Part shown: positions 35,398 through 45,114 of the stretch, in pieces | Numbering within the stretch: the stretch's first letter is position 1 | Layout: every line of letters starts with the position of its first letter | Assembly (NCBI GenBank): GCA_000320545.1 | Contig: ADNK01000036.1 | Span: 86,678-150,677 of the forward strand | Reading direction: 5' to 3' | From: Bigelowiella natans CCMP2755 | Lineage: Eukaryota > Cercozoa > Chlorarachniophyceae | DNA length: 64,000 nucleotides | Position numbers and translations under genes: made by a program | The notes under the pieces: model-generated | Database searches by the model: none | The model's input: the letters and a program-made list of their open reading frames with translations, nothing else | What the model was told of the DNA's origin: nothing

Positions 35398-36253
35398 TCA
35401 CGATGAGCTAGATTCTTTCCTTTTGCATCTCATGATAAGCCCATCTGCTGCAGAAGGTACGTTCGAATCTATCGGCGAAGAAAGAATTTCATCACCATCA
35501 TTGTAGTTACTACTGTTATCCATTTCGCTGTGGCCTTCATCATGGACTGCAACATTGTCAAGGTATTCCCCCTATTTTCAGTTAGTAATGTGGTCATAAT
35601 CACTCACAGTCTGATACACACAAGAAGTCTATAAGAAAAATTTAAACATCGATGTACTTACATTTTCACTGTGAGGCAACTTGCGGAAAAGCTGCTTATT
35701 ATTTGCAGAAGGTAAGAGCTCCAGCTCAGAGTTCCCGTTTACCTCTATGTTGCCATCGTCTCGATCTTTGAAGCATTGCCAGTATACAGTACCCAATAGA
35801 ATCACGAGCGCAGGGACAACAACCCCAGCAATTGCGCCCCCGATTATTCCTAATAAAAGAATCCTTATAAAACTTACAGAAACTATGTTAGGGGATGATA
35901 ACAGGTATTATTGACCTTCTATTCCAATATCTCCAAATTTTTTATGTCTATTTTGCGGGTCCTTTGAATCTTCAGTACTATTTCTGCTGTCGGTAGCGTT
36001 CAACGGCGTGGTGTTAGTATCAGCGCCAAATGAATAGGCCATCGTTTGTGATGATGATGCCAAAGTTGAAAGCACCAACACCACTCGACCAACGCAAAGT
36101 GGTGTGCCTTCGCTTGCATTGCGAAAACGGCGGAACTAATGAAAGCAACAGTTGAGAATCAATCGTAAAGCATATCTTCATACGCCAACGTACCGTCCCC
36201 AGAAGAAGTGCAATCAAGGCTAGCACACGGTTGCAGCAGCCCGGAGTCGACAT
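35398..36253 (-). CDS. Small single-pass type I membrane protein, unknown function
   Basis: Exons from the start: 36194-36253, 35916-36135, 35662-35849, 35398-35571; phases agree (213 aa). Residues 1-20 form a signal-peptide-like leader (CNRVLALIALLLGT). The following 70 residues contain several N-glycosylation sequons (NAS, NTT, NAT, NST) and a second hydrophobic stretch near 35-48. A clear membrane segment lies at about 94-118, with GIIGGAIAGVVVPALVILL and small-residue GxxxG-like spacing. The cytosolic tail of about 95 residues is acidic and polar, ending KRKESSSS. No known domain was recognised, and it has the layout of a small surface receptor or adaptor. Its 5' neighbour is divergent, so the two may share a promoter. 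Confidence 0.7.
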
Positions 36254-37498
36254 CAGCGTTTCAACCGCCTGGTGCTACCAGCCGATCGATGCTACTCTTC
36301 GGCGGAGTTATTCGTCGCCGGATGGTGTGAATCCATTGTGGCAAGCCATTTGGAAGGCAAGGATCGACGAACTTGATGCACACATCCACACAAACACACA
36401 CACACACTAAGCACACGTGCTCGTGGCACACAGCACGGACGATTTCTTCTGTTCCGCCGAACCCCGGCAATATGAGCGCGACGACATCCGTGGGGATCAT
36501 CTGAATAACTCGACGGCGACAAGAGGGCTCTGCGCGATCAGAAAGTCTGCCCAATTGATGTCGCAGGCTTAAAATTCCCTTCGTTTTCAGCACCGATGCA
36601 CAATCGGACCAACCTGTTGGACCTGCTCCAGACCTGCATTTCCAGTCAGGCTGCTTAAATTCAGAGCCATATGGCGGACATTAAATTGTCGTCCATTAAA
36701 AAAGAATGTGGTTTTTGTATTGAATGCAATTGGAGCAGCGGACATTATATCTTAAAGGCTCCAGGCGGACACGAGAGCTGCTGGCCACCGCCGGAATGGA
36801 AACGCACCAGCCCCTGCCGAGGCATCCTCTCACAGAGGAGGAGAAGGGTCGATGCAAAAAACTATCAAATTTAGTAGCGTTATGAAGATTTAGCCTGCCT
36901 CGGGGCGTTTCGGGTGACTCTATCCCAAGGGGGGGGGGACACTAGTTGGTTGCACAGATGTCGATTTTGGTGACGAGTAGATGCTTGCACGCAAGAATCT
37001 TCATCACGGCGTGCCAGACATCTTTTCATATTTGAAAAACGATGGTTTGAGGAAGGAAGCTACTCGCTGCTAGCCATTTCCTTCGTCCTACCTTTCTCGG
37101 CGTTCAGAAATCATTTTGCTATTCCCATGCGCATTTTCTGCTGCGCAACTGATGATTATGTTTTCAGCTGAGGTAAGAAATAATTGGCGATTCGCGGCGG
37201 TAATGCAATTTTTCGGTTTCTACTGGAGGGTGCACACGGACGGGGAGAGACTGTATAGGTGCTGCAGGGACTTCACAGCAATGGTGATAACATCATCAAC
37301 ACTCCTAATACAGACCACCACATCATTTGGGGAAACAAAAAGATCTGTAGAAATTCTTATTTACGATGAGGGTAGGATTGATATGGTAGAGAGTTCAGTT
37401 GTTTAATCGTTGCAATCATATCCTTCCGTCATTCCGCCATGGCAGAAAGTTAAACTTGGGGAACCGAAACGGCTTCCCGCCAAAACTTTGAGAGAGAC
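36254..37498. other. Divergent spacer
   Basis: This lies between the starts of the type I membrane protein gene and the DDT gene. Open frames at 36261-36593 (-), 36671-36874 (+) and 37116-37406 (+) show no family signal or splice continuity with the neighbours. A G-run lies at 36930-36938. The true first exon of the DDT gene may be here. Confidence 0.5.
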
Positions 37499-40482
37499 AT
37501 GGAACAATATTTTGTACACACGCCTGACCAAGTTAACTCGTTTAGGATTTCGAGTACGCAGTTGTGAGACCTCTGTCAGGCGATCTGATGAAAGATATCG
37601 TTACTTCGCTCGTTAACGATGGAGAGTCACAGCGGAAATTTAAGTAAGTGTCACAATTGTTCTGGGCGATATCCCTTGTACAGTGCAAAACATATTCATG
37701 AAGTTATTGTGAGAGGAAGAGACGCTACTTGGCCTTAGCAATTAAGGGGATTGCACAACTTAACTGCATCCTTATGCTGCCGGCAGATTTAGAGACTGGC
37801 ATGAGGACCTGGTGAAGACGTTGGAGAAATTTTGGCCGACGATTGACAGTGAAGAGCTAGCACATCCTCTGTGTACTTCAGAGAAGAACTTGCACTTCGA
37901 CTCTCTATCCTCGACCGATCGACTCGAGATCTTGTACTGGTTGTGCTTTCGACTGATTAGCACTTCCGAGGATTTCCAACAGAGAATTCGAGGAAACAAG
38001 ATCGATAGCGACGACATGCGGGCAGATTTATTGGGTCGATTTTTTTGAGTCACTTTTCACGTTTTTGGCCCTTATTGTATCCCCCATAGAAGGAAACATG
38101 TATACGATATCTGAAGGAAACATTGTTGTTGATCATATAAATTTCACCGGGCAATGTCGTACAATAACTGCTGTTGCAACAATTTCTTAACATTCCAGGA
38201 GCTGAGAGTAGTTTCGTAGATAGATACCTCCTATAATAACTAGTAATGGTTGTGTGACCTGCATCGTCGTGACCTCCTCGTCGTGAATATACGTCCTTTT
38301 CCCAGGAAAAGACGGAAAGGGCAACCGATATTTTGGTGTATTCAACGACAACTGGATCTTCAGGGAGCACAAAGATGCCCCAAAATGGAACAGGGATCGT
38401 GACGTGCTCCCAAACCCACAGCAGGATGAAGAGGAGGACGAAGGTACGATCTACTTCATTGTTGCTGTTGTTGTTGTTGCTAATAATTTCAGACATAACA
38501 AATTCGAAAAATAAGTAAATGTGATATGAGGGGGGGGGGGGAAGCATCACCAACTGCACTTCTTTTGGCTGTTCCTCCTCTCATAAACACCGTTGTGCTG
38601 CTCTGGTTGCTTCATGATCACCTTGTAAGAATCTGACGACGGCTGGACCGTAGTGTGCACAAACGAAGACGAGATTCAGGAGTGGACGAAGGAACTAGAG
38701 GAGGAGGTCAAGATGGCTGAGAAGACCAAGAAGAAGAAAAAAAAGGGAAAGTCGCGAAGCAGAAAGAGGTCATCGGGGACCACACCTGCCGCCGTCTCTT
38801 TCTCGGAGACACAAAAGAGAGACCAGAGAGAGCTGGTGGAAGAAGTCATTGAAGAGTTTATGCCAAGAGTAGCGCCTTACGTAAAGGATGCAGAGAGAAA
38901 AAAGGCTCTCAGGAATGCTCCAAGGAAACGGTCGTCGCGCTTAGCCATGAAGGAAGAAGAAGATGCACGCAAGGCAGCGGAAGCGGAGGCGATAGCCGAG
39001 CGAAAACGGCGTGAGGACGAGAAGAGAGAGAAGGAACGACAAGAAAGAGCCCGACAGCGTAAACTTAAAGAGATGGAACTGAAGAAGAAGAGAGAGAAGG
39101 AGGCCGCCGATCGTGCGAAGGAGGAACGCGTTTTACGTATGCAAAAGCGCAGGGAACAGCTCGAGCAGCAAAAGATCCAACAGCAGAAGGCGAGGGAGAA
39201 ACGAATGTTTGTTCGCCAGAAGAGAGAGGCCGCCATGCTGGAAGAGGCAATGGCTGCTTCGCTCGAGGAGGACAAGGGAAAAGAGGAAGAAAAAGAACAA
39301 CATTTAAAGCGATCACAAAGACCTCGACGGCCTAAGCGGCCGAATAATAACGATGACTTTTACTACGGGGATGATGATAATTACAATGATGATGGAGATT
39401 ATATTTACGGTAACGAGCTCGATGATAAACCTCCTGTCCCACCACCTAGGAAGCGGGGAGGCAAGAGGCGAAGGAATGACAGTGGTAAGAAGGTGGGGGT
39501 GAGTAGTGACGTTGCGACCGCGAGTAACGGCAAATTATACAATGGCAACGAACGGAAACAACATGCAGATGATGCAGCAGTCATAAGCTCTCTCGCGGCG
39601 ATGGCATCTTGTTCGCAACGCAATAATGCTGCTGCTGCAAGTTCTGGAGAAGCCATGGTTGCTGCTCCTCCCTCCGTCGCTGGCAACCCAACCACAATGA
39701 CGATGAAGCATGACAACATTGTGAGAGGGCAAAGTCAACGATATCAGCAGCATGTGGTTCCCATGAGGCAGCAGCACCATCAGCAGCAGCAGCCTTACGT
39801 GAGTGATATTTATTTTCACCTCTCTCCTCTCTGTTGATGATTCTTCCACCCTTTTATGTTTTCAGGTAAATCAACATCTTCACACTCCGCAGTATTCTTC
39901 CCCGACCCACCCCCCCTACAATGCAAACCCTGTCATCAATGTCCAGAAACAGCCGCAACTGGTACAGAATACAAGTCAAGAACATGCTTATCGGCTGTCG
40001 ATTCTTCAACATCAACAACAGCAGCAACAACAACAACGCCAACTACAGCAGGAGCTGCAAAATCGGATGTACTTTCAGCAGCAGCAACAGTTACTTCATC
40101 GTGCACAGATGCAAAATCGATTACAACGATTGGAGATGGAGAAGTTACAGGCAATGCAGCAGCAGCGGCACCACCAGGTTACACTTGGTGTGATGCCATT
40201 AACTGACCTTGTCTGCATGTGATGTTCGTGGGCATTGTGTATCACATTTCTACGAGAATGCTTTGTGGGTTCGTGCGAGCACATCTAGACGTGACATCGG
40301 TATGACCAATCTCTCATTGTTTGAAACAGGCACTCTCACTGGCATCAAGGAATGCCATGACAATTGGGCATCAGCGACAGCAACAGCAACAGCAACAGCA
40401 ACAACAACAGCAGCATCAGGATCAATTCCCAGGAGGAGTCATCAGCCGGAATCTTCAGCTGCAACAACCGCCGAGGCAATAG
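37499..40482 (+). CDS. DDT-domain protein with coiled coil and Gln-rich C-terminus (chromatin-remodelling type)
   Basis: Exons: 37499-37513 (tentative), 37546-37643, 37787-38034, 38306-38443, 38654-39798, 39866-40177, 40330-40482; 702 aa with phases agreeing. Residues about 40-150 resemble a DDT/WHIM-type module: RLEILYWLCFRLI, then DDMRADLLGKDGKGNRYFGVF, the typical DDT end where LG is followed by an aromatic strand. DDT domains contact linker DNA or ISWI-type remodelling ATPases. Residues about 170-380 are extremely charged, with Lys/Arg/Glu coiled coil and nuclear-localisation-like KKKKKKGKSRSR. Then come an acidic Asp/Tyr/Asn patch and a basic PPPRKRGGKRRR stretch. The last 200 residues are Gln/His-rich with repeated Q-runs. 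The product is likely nuclear and linked to chromatin remodelling or co-activation. The start is uncertain: the 32-bp first intron is unusually short, and the next in-frame ATG is 37594. Confidence 0.7.
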
Positions 40483-41893
40483 CAGACAGATCGTTCTGGT
40501 AGATGAGTAATCTTTTGTGACGTACAGTCCTAGAGTCATGGAACAAAATGTCTAAATGATGTGCCACCACATGCTAGCATGACATAAAAAATGAATGGCA
40601 TTCGTAGTGTTTCTGCCGTGCATCGCGCAGGTCTAGTACTAGCTAGCTAGAGTAGGCTAGTAGGTGTGCCCATCATTTGTCATTTTCTATGATGTGAGCA
40701 TCGTTGTGGAAGAATGAACCGTTCTAGTCTAGTAGTGTCATTGAACATGCATCAATTGATCAACGATCATCATGCCTCAAATTCGCATGCGCACGTGTCT
40801 AGCTAGCTGCTTGCTAGGCTAGTAGGTGCAGGCGTGTGTGCAACATTCCAGCATTGCCAGAGGCTGTGAATCACATAGTGTCCGTACTAGCGCGTAACGC
40901 ACACATCTATAGACATGCTAGCATGAGCATGCACTCCACTACTAGTCCATGCTGCATGCTAGCATGCTAGCATGGCACTGCTGCGCTGCATGCACATCGC
41001 AGGATGACCATTGAAACGATTTGATCACTTCAATCATGTTGCACAAATCATCATCACATCCTCTCACATGCTAGCATGCGCTACACATGTGTGCCATGCT
41101 AGCATGTCAGCTACGGTACAGATGTGCATATGTAGCTAGATGGGTAGCCATGCTAGCATGCTAGCTAGCAAGCTAGCTATAGCTATAGCTAGCATTGAAC
41201 AAATTTGATTTGTTTGATCATTGTTGCATCCGTCTGCTACGATGTACATGTGCACTACTGCTGTTCATGCACTAGCTAGCTAGCCGCAAGCACGCTAGCA
41301 CGCAACGCTTGTAGCACGCAACACAATCTAGCCATCATGCTATAGCATATGGAGCTTGCTAGCTTGCGAGGCCTAGCCTAGCCTACTAGCCTAGCCTACT
41401 AGCCTAGCAGCTAGCTAGCTAGGCAGTGCGTTTCACACATGCTAGCATGCACTGCTAGACTGCTGACAGCTGTGCGAGCTGTCACTAGGCGACAGCAGGC
41501 TCACGGCCAACAGCTACTGGGATCGAAGGTCAATGAAAGCATCAGGCTATGTTACGCACTGCAGTCGTCAGCACGGGTTGCGGCAAAACATGACGTCTGA
41601 ATTTCTCTATTTTCTCTTGCACAAAGTTGTATTCACATCTCATGACATCCAGTCCATCATGCAGGAAATCAATTAGAAATCTTCATTCTTCGTTTTACTA
41701 ATCGTTACACAGAAGACTCAGAATTATCTCTACAAGGTTCAAATGATTAATTTCCAAAAGGATTTAAAGTTATCCATTCTTTGGATCATCATTTTTCAGG
41801 AGATCCAAGTTGATCATCATTTAATTTAGTGGATTATTATTTGGTTGAAAGACCCACACACATCTTTCTACTTAGATTTTATCAACCTATCTA
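40483..41893. other. Convergent spacer holding the densest CTAG/CATG palindrome island
   Basis: This lies between facing 3' ends of the DDT and bZIP genes. From about 40560 to 41460 I count roughly 40 CTAG tetramers by eye, against about 3-4 expected by chance. They are often in CTAGCTAG arrays or in the 12-bp perfect palindrome CATGCTAGCATG (near 40917, 40960-40975, 41067, 41097, 41151, 41439). Sequence from 41600 to 41893 is ordinary and AT-rich. No gene is seen. Confidence 0.9.
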
Positions 41894-43006
41894 TCATACA
41901 GAAGTTGCTGGATGAAATGTATAATACTGTGATCCCTTTGATCTTTCAAAACCAACAAAGTTGAAGTATACAGCTAGAGGTACCACCACCACATGAACAA
42001 GAAAACGAAGAATCGAAACAATAGCGGATGCATCGAAACAACTTAGAACTTCCATTCCCCATCCAGAATTCTGTGCCCCAGGAAATTTGTCGCATGAGAA
42101 CACCTCCGGAACATCGGGTACAGAAAGTAACGTACGATGATGTGGCATAGGCATTCCTTCACTAGAATCGGCATTGTTCGATACTGCAACACCCAATACG
42201 ATGGCGAAGGTGCAGACGAGCATTTGGAGAGCAGCGAGAGCTTTAGCTGAGGCATTCTTTCCGAGCAATTTCTTGAAGTACTCCAGTTGCTTCATCAAAG
42301 TTGAATTCTTGTTTTGCAGCCTTGAAACCTCCGAATCCTTCTGATCCAATGCTTCGTTCAGATTCTCGACCTTTTTCTCGAGCTCGTTAACGTATGTCTT
42401 ACGCCTCTGACGATAGCGTGCAGCAGCCCGCTTATTGTTCTCTTGGCGTAGGCGCCTGGACTGTACAGTAGATTTACGTTTCCGATTGACACGTTTACGT
42501 TTTCGAGCAGATTGCATGGTATCTGTGGAATCTGAGATCTGAGACTTGGATTCTGAACCCGACCTGGCAGAGTCATCCTTGATACCATCCTTCTCCTCTT
42601 CTTCCTCCTCTTCCACTTCCACCTTCACTTTTATTCCTTCGCTTTTAACTCCTGTTCCTTCATTTTTAACTCCTGATTCAGTATTGGTATCGGTTGATCT
42701 GCTACTCAGATTGAAGGGTGGAATTCCTTGATTCCGGTAGTGAAGTGGAGAGTATTCGCAACCCAGAGAATCTGGACTGTTCGAGATCGAAGGAACTTTG
42801 AACTCAAAGTTCGTTAGGTCCCAGCTCTCTTCACTAGCAGGAGGTTCTGAGGATATGTTCGATGTTTCTTCTCCGGAAGAAGGAACCTGCGGCATTACGT
42901 CAGAAAATGGAGCGTAGATCGCTTCCGTGGGAGAAAGAGTCTGTTCACGGGCAAGGTCCGGAAGATCGAGAGAGTCCATCAAGGGATCAATAGAAGTAGC
43001 TGCCAT
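41894..43006 (-). CDS. Membrane-anchored bZIP transcription factor (ATF6/OASIS-like layout)
   Basis: Single exon, 370 aa, start ATG at 43006. The N-terminal 130 residues are acidic and Ser/Pro-rich, suited to activation. An acidic run of Glu (about 125-140) precedes nuclear-localisation-like ARKRKRVNRKRKS. The basic region reads NNKRAAARYRQRRK (about residue 187), i.e. the bZIP N-x7-R signature, followed by a leucine zipper with heptads L-EKKVENL, AL, VSRL, LMKQL. A membrane segment follows at about 256-274 (LQMLVCTFAIVLGVAVS), and a second hydrophobic stretch at about 325-350. The loop between them contains HRTLLS about 20 residues past the first segment, which resembles a site-1-protease RxLL sequence. 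This suggests a factor released by regulated proteolysis. Acidic and zipper calls come from the sequence; the proteolysis is inference. Divergent from the secreted orphan. Confidence 0.85.
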   Translation of the reverse strand: MAATSIDPLMDSLDLPDLAREQTLSPTEAIYAPFSDVMPQVPSSGEETSNISSEPPASEESWDLTNFEFKVPSISNSPDSLGCEYSPLHYRNQGIPPFNLSSRSTDTNTESGVKNEGTGVKSEGIKVKVEVEEEEEEEKDGIKDDSARSGSESKSQISDSTDTMQSARKRKRVNRKRKSTVQSRRLRQENNKRAAARYRQRRKTYVNELEKKVENLNEALDQKDSEVSRLQNKNSTLMKQLEYFKKLLGKNASAKALAALQMLVCTFAIVLGVAVSNNADSSEGMPMPHHRTLLSVPDVPEVFSCDKFPGAQNSGWGMEVLSCFDASAIVSILRFLVHVVVVPLAVYFNFVGFERSKGSQYYTFHPATSV

Positions 43007-43718
43007 TCTGTGGTAACCATAATGCAGTCAGAATCTGTGGAAGTTCTCCTCCCCAACTCTTCAAAAATGCACCGAAAATAGATTAGTACAAACCTTCAGA
43101 AGGGGTCGGAAAGGCGATGATGACAGAATGACGAATAATGAGCAAATGTGTTTCCAGGCTTAAGACTTCATGAGAGTAAAGGAAAATCATTGAAATCATG
43201 ACTATTTCCCAAAGAAATTCATAATGTTCTTGTCGCATTTAATAAAAAGACTTCAAAGCGTCCTTCGTAGGTGTACTACCTAGGATGAAAGACAAGGATC
43301 TTAGGTTTCAGCATTCGGATGTCACGCACAATACTGTGCTAATGAATAATTAATCTTAATATAGACACATAGACCCATTTTTATTACAAAATGATAAACC
43401 ATTTTTTATTCAGCTATATTTAGAAAAGGCATGTTAGGATGGACTCCAAATTTTATGGGTGATGACGTGATGAAAGTGAAATACCGAGAAGAATCGAGCA
43501 CCGGGAAGACCAAACAAGCACAAAACACGTTGCGTTTCTCAATTTTCAAACTGGAGGAACTTTCAAGGAAAGTTCGAACAAAAGACAAGAACCTGCAATT
43601 TTTGTCGTAACTATGAAACAACATGAAGTTATGTATTTTGCTATGAATACCTGTTATTGGACGAATACCTGCGAATGCTTTGCTGTTAATGTTTGAATTC
43701 GCTCAAAATTATGGCTTG
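43007..43718. other. Divergent spacer
   Basis: Region between the bZIP start and the start of the secreted orphan. It is AT-rich with no CTAG island. An upstream in-frame ATG at 43680 would add 13 residues to the plus-strand gene. Confidence 0.5.
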
Positions 43719-44450
43719 ATGGGTGGGAGCACAAAGCTTGTACTTGCTTATCTCGTTCTAGCAACGATTGCAGATGAATCCAAAATCAGCACGGGATCAA
43801 CTGCTTATTCAAATTCGGTACAGAACCACAGCTTGGGTGGCCATTTTCATAGAAGATTGACGAAGTCCTTGAACGGCCACCTAATACGATTTGCGCTCAC
43901 ATTTGAGGGAGGTCCTCAGCTAGATTCATCTTCATTATCAAGTTCAGTGAATGGGGCTCTAGCAGAATTTACATCATCCTTGAAGAAATGTCTTTCCAGT
44001 ACAGCATTATTATCCCTTTCGAATATAGATCTTCGGGGTTTTCAAAACATCGGACACCTAGGGGCATTTCTTGTGGAAGTTGATCTGTGGTACCCTTCTG
44101 ACAAAGCTGAAGCTGCGGGAAGACTTCAGGATATATTGAACCGGAAAGTAGATTCAATTTTTGATAACTTCCCAGATTTTTCGGAGGGTAAGAAGTATGG
44201 AAGACCATCCGTCTCAGGCGTACAAGTGCACGCTGTATCACGAGACTTGATCTCTCAGCACGATGATTTTAAACGGTTTCACATACGAGCAGATATATTG
44301 AACGATTTCGGTGCAAAATTTGAGGATAAATTTCTAATACCCAAACTTGCAAATCCATCCTTCAATGAACGCCAGCATTGGGCCCAGATGGAAGGACAGC
44401 AGCAAAATATGCTCCGTAGCTTCAGTAAGGATGCAAACGTAAAAAAGTAA
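43719..44450 (+). CDS. Secreted or luminal protein of unknown function
   Basis: Uninterrupted frame of 243 aa from ATG 43719. I chose this start because MGGSTKLVLAYLVLATIADE makes a compact signal peptide, whereas the upstream ATG 43680 would place 13 polar residues before it. The mature part is hydrophilic, with two Cys at most visible, no membrane segment, a Ser-rich loop (SSSLSSSV) and motifs such as LVEVDLWYPSD and NPSFNERQHWAQMEG. No domain is recognised. A coding role is supported by the length, normal composition and a signal peptide placed at the start. Single-exon structure is unusual among its neighbours. Confidence 0.6.
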   Translation: MGGSTKLVLAYLVLATIADESKISTGSTAYSNSVQNHSLGGHFHRRLTKSLNGHLIRFALTFEGGPQLDSSSLSSSVNGALAEFTSSLKKCLSSTALLSLSNIDLRGFQNIGHLGAFLVEVDLWYPSDKAEAAGRLQDILNRKVDSIFDNFPDFSEGKKYGRPSVSGVQVHAVSRDLISQHDDFKRFHIRADILNDFGAKFEDKFLIPKLANPSFNERQHWAQMEGQQQNMLRSFSKDANVKK

Positions 44451-45114
44451 AAAACTCATGAAAATAATTTATTTGTCATGAATTTATTGCCATCTTATCC
44501 CAATTGTAATGCGTGCGTACATTGTGGGACACGGGCTGGATCGAATGACACGCACATATGCTTAGTCAAACGAAGCGGGTCTAGAGACGTTGCGCACGCA
44601 CTGAGCGTTAGAAATCTAATTTACTCAGGCAAAGATCTAGAGATAGCTAGCTAAGCCACACAATTCATTCATCATTGTAGCAAGCACATAGCACCGTAAA
44701 AGCGTGTGCTGACTGTGTACATTATTTGTATATTTGTATATTACATGAGGGACGCTAGCACGCGGCTGTACTTCGTTTAAATCGGAAACAAATTTATGCA
44801 TTTCTGCCGTAGCATTTAGGCAGCTATAGCGCTACGCCGTACGCTGTAATAGGCGTGGTTGTATGACTGATGTCTATTACAGCTGTGCCCAGCGCCGCGC
44901 AGTATTAGCCAGGCTGTTCAATTGCGTTATGCATTAAGTGATGACATTGTAAATTTGGCGGATACCTCTTTAGCAAAGTTGTTTTTCATAAGTTCCACAA
45001 TGCATTTTGGTACAACAAACAATTTTAATTCGTAAATCGTCCCTTTTCAAATAATGAACGAGATTTCTCTTAATTCTATCAGACTTGATATTCAGGTAGC
45101 TCTAACGATGCTTG
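44451..45114. other. Convergent spacer with CTAG-containing island
   Basis: Facing 3' ends of the secreted orphan and the PH-repeat gene. CTAG/GCTAGC words occur at 44580, 44611, 44638-44651 and 44754, with GCGC-rich palindromes at 44830-44910. No gene is seen. Confidence 0.7.

Noticed and set aside
36261-36593. 110-aa minus-strand frame with VCVCVCVD stretch
   Set aside because: Driven by a CA/TG run at 36390-36405. It lies upstream of the membrane-protein start with no link to it.
39856-40206. Overlapping Ser/Thr/Ala-rich frames across the Gln-rich exon of the DDT gene
   Set aside because: They are other frames of the CAG/CAA repeats. Only the Gln frame joins in phase at both splice sites.
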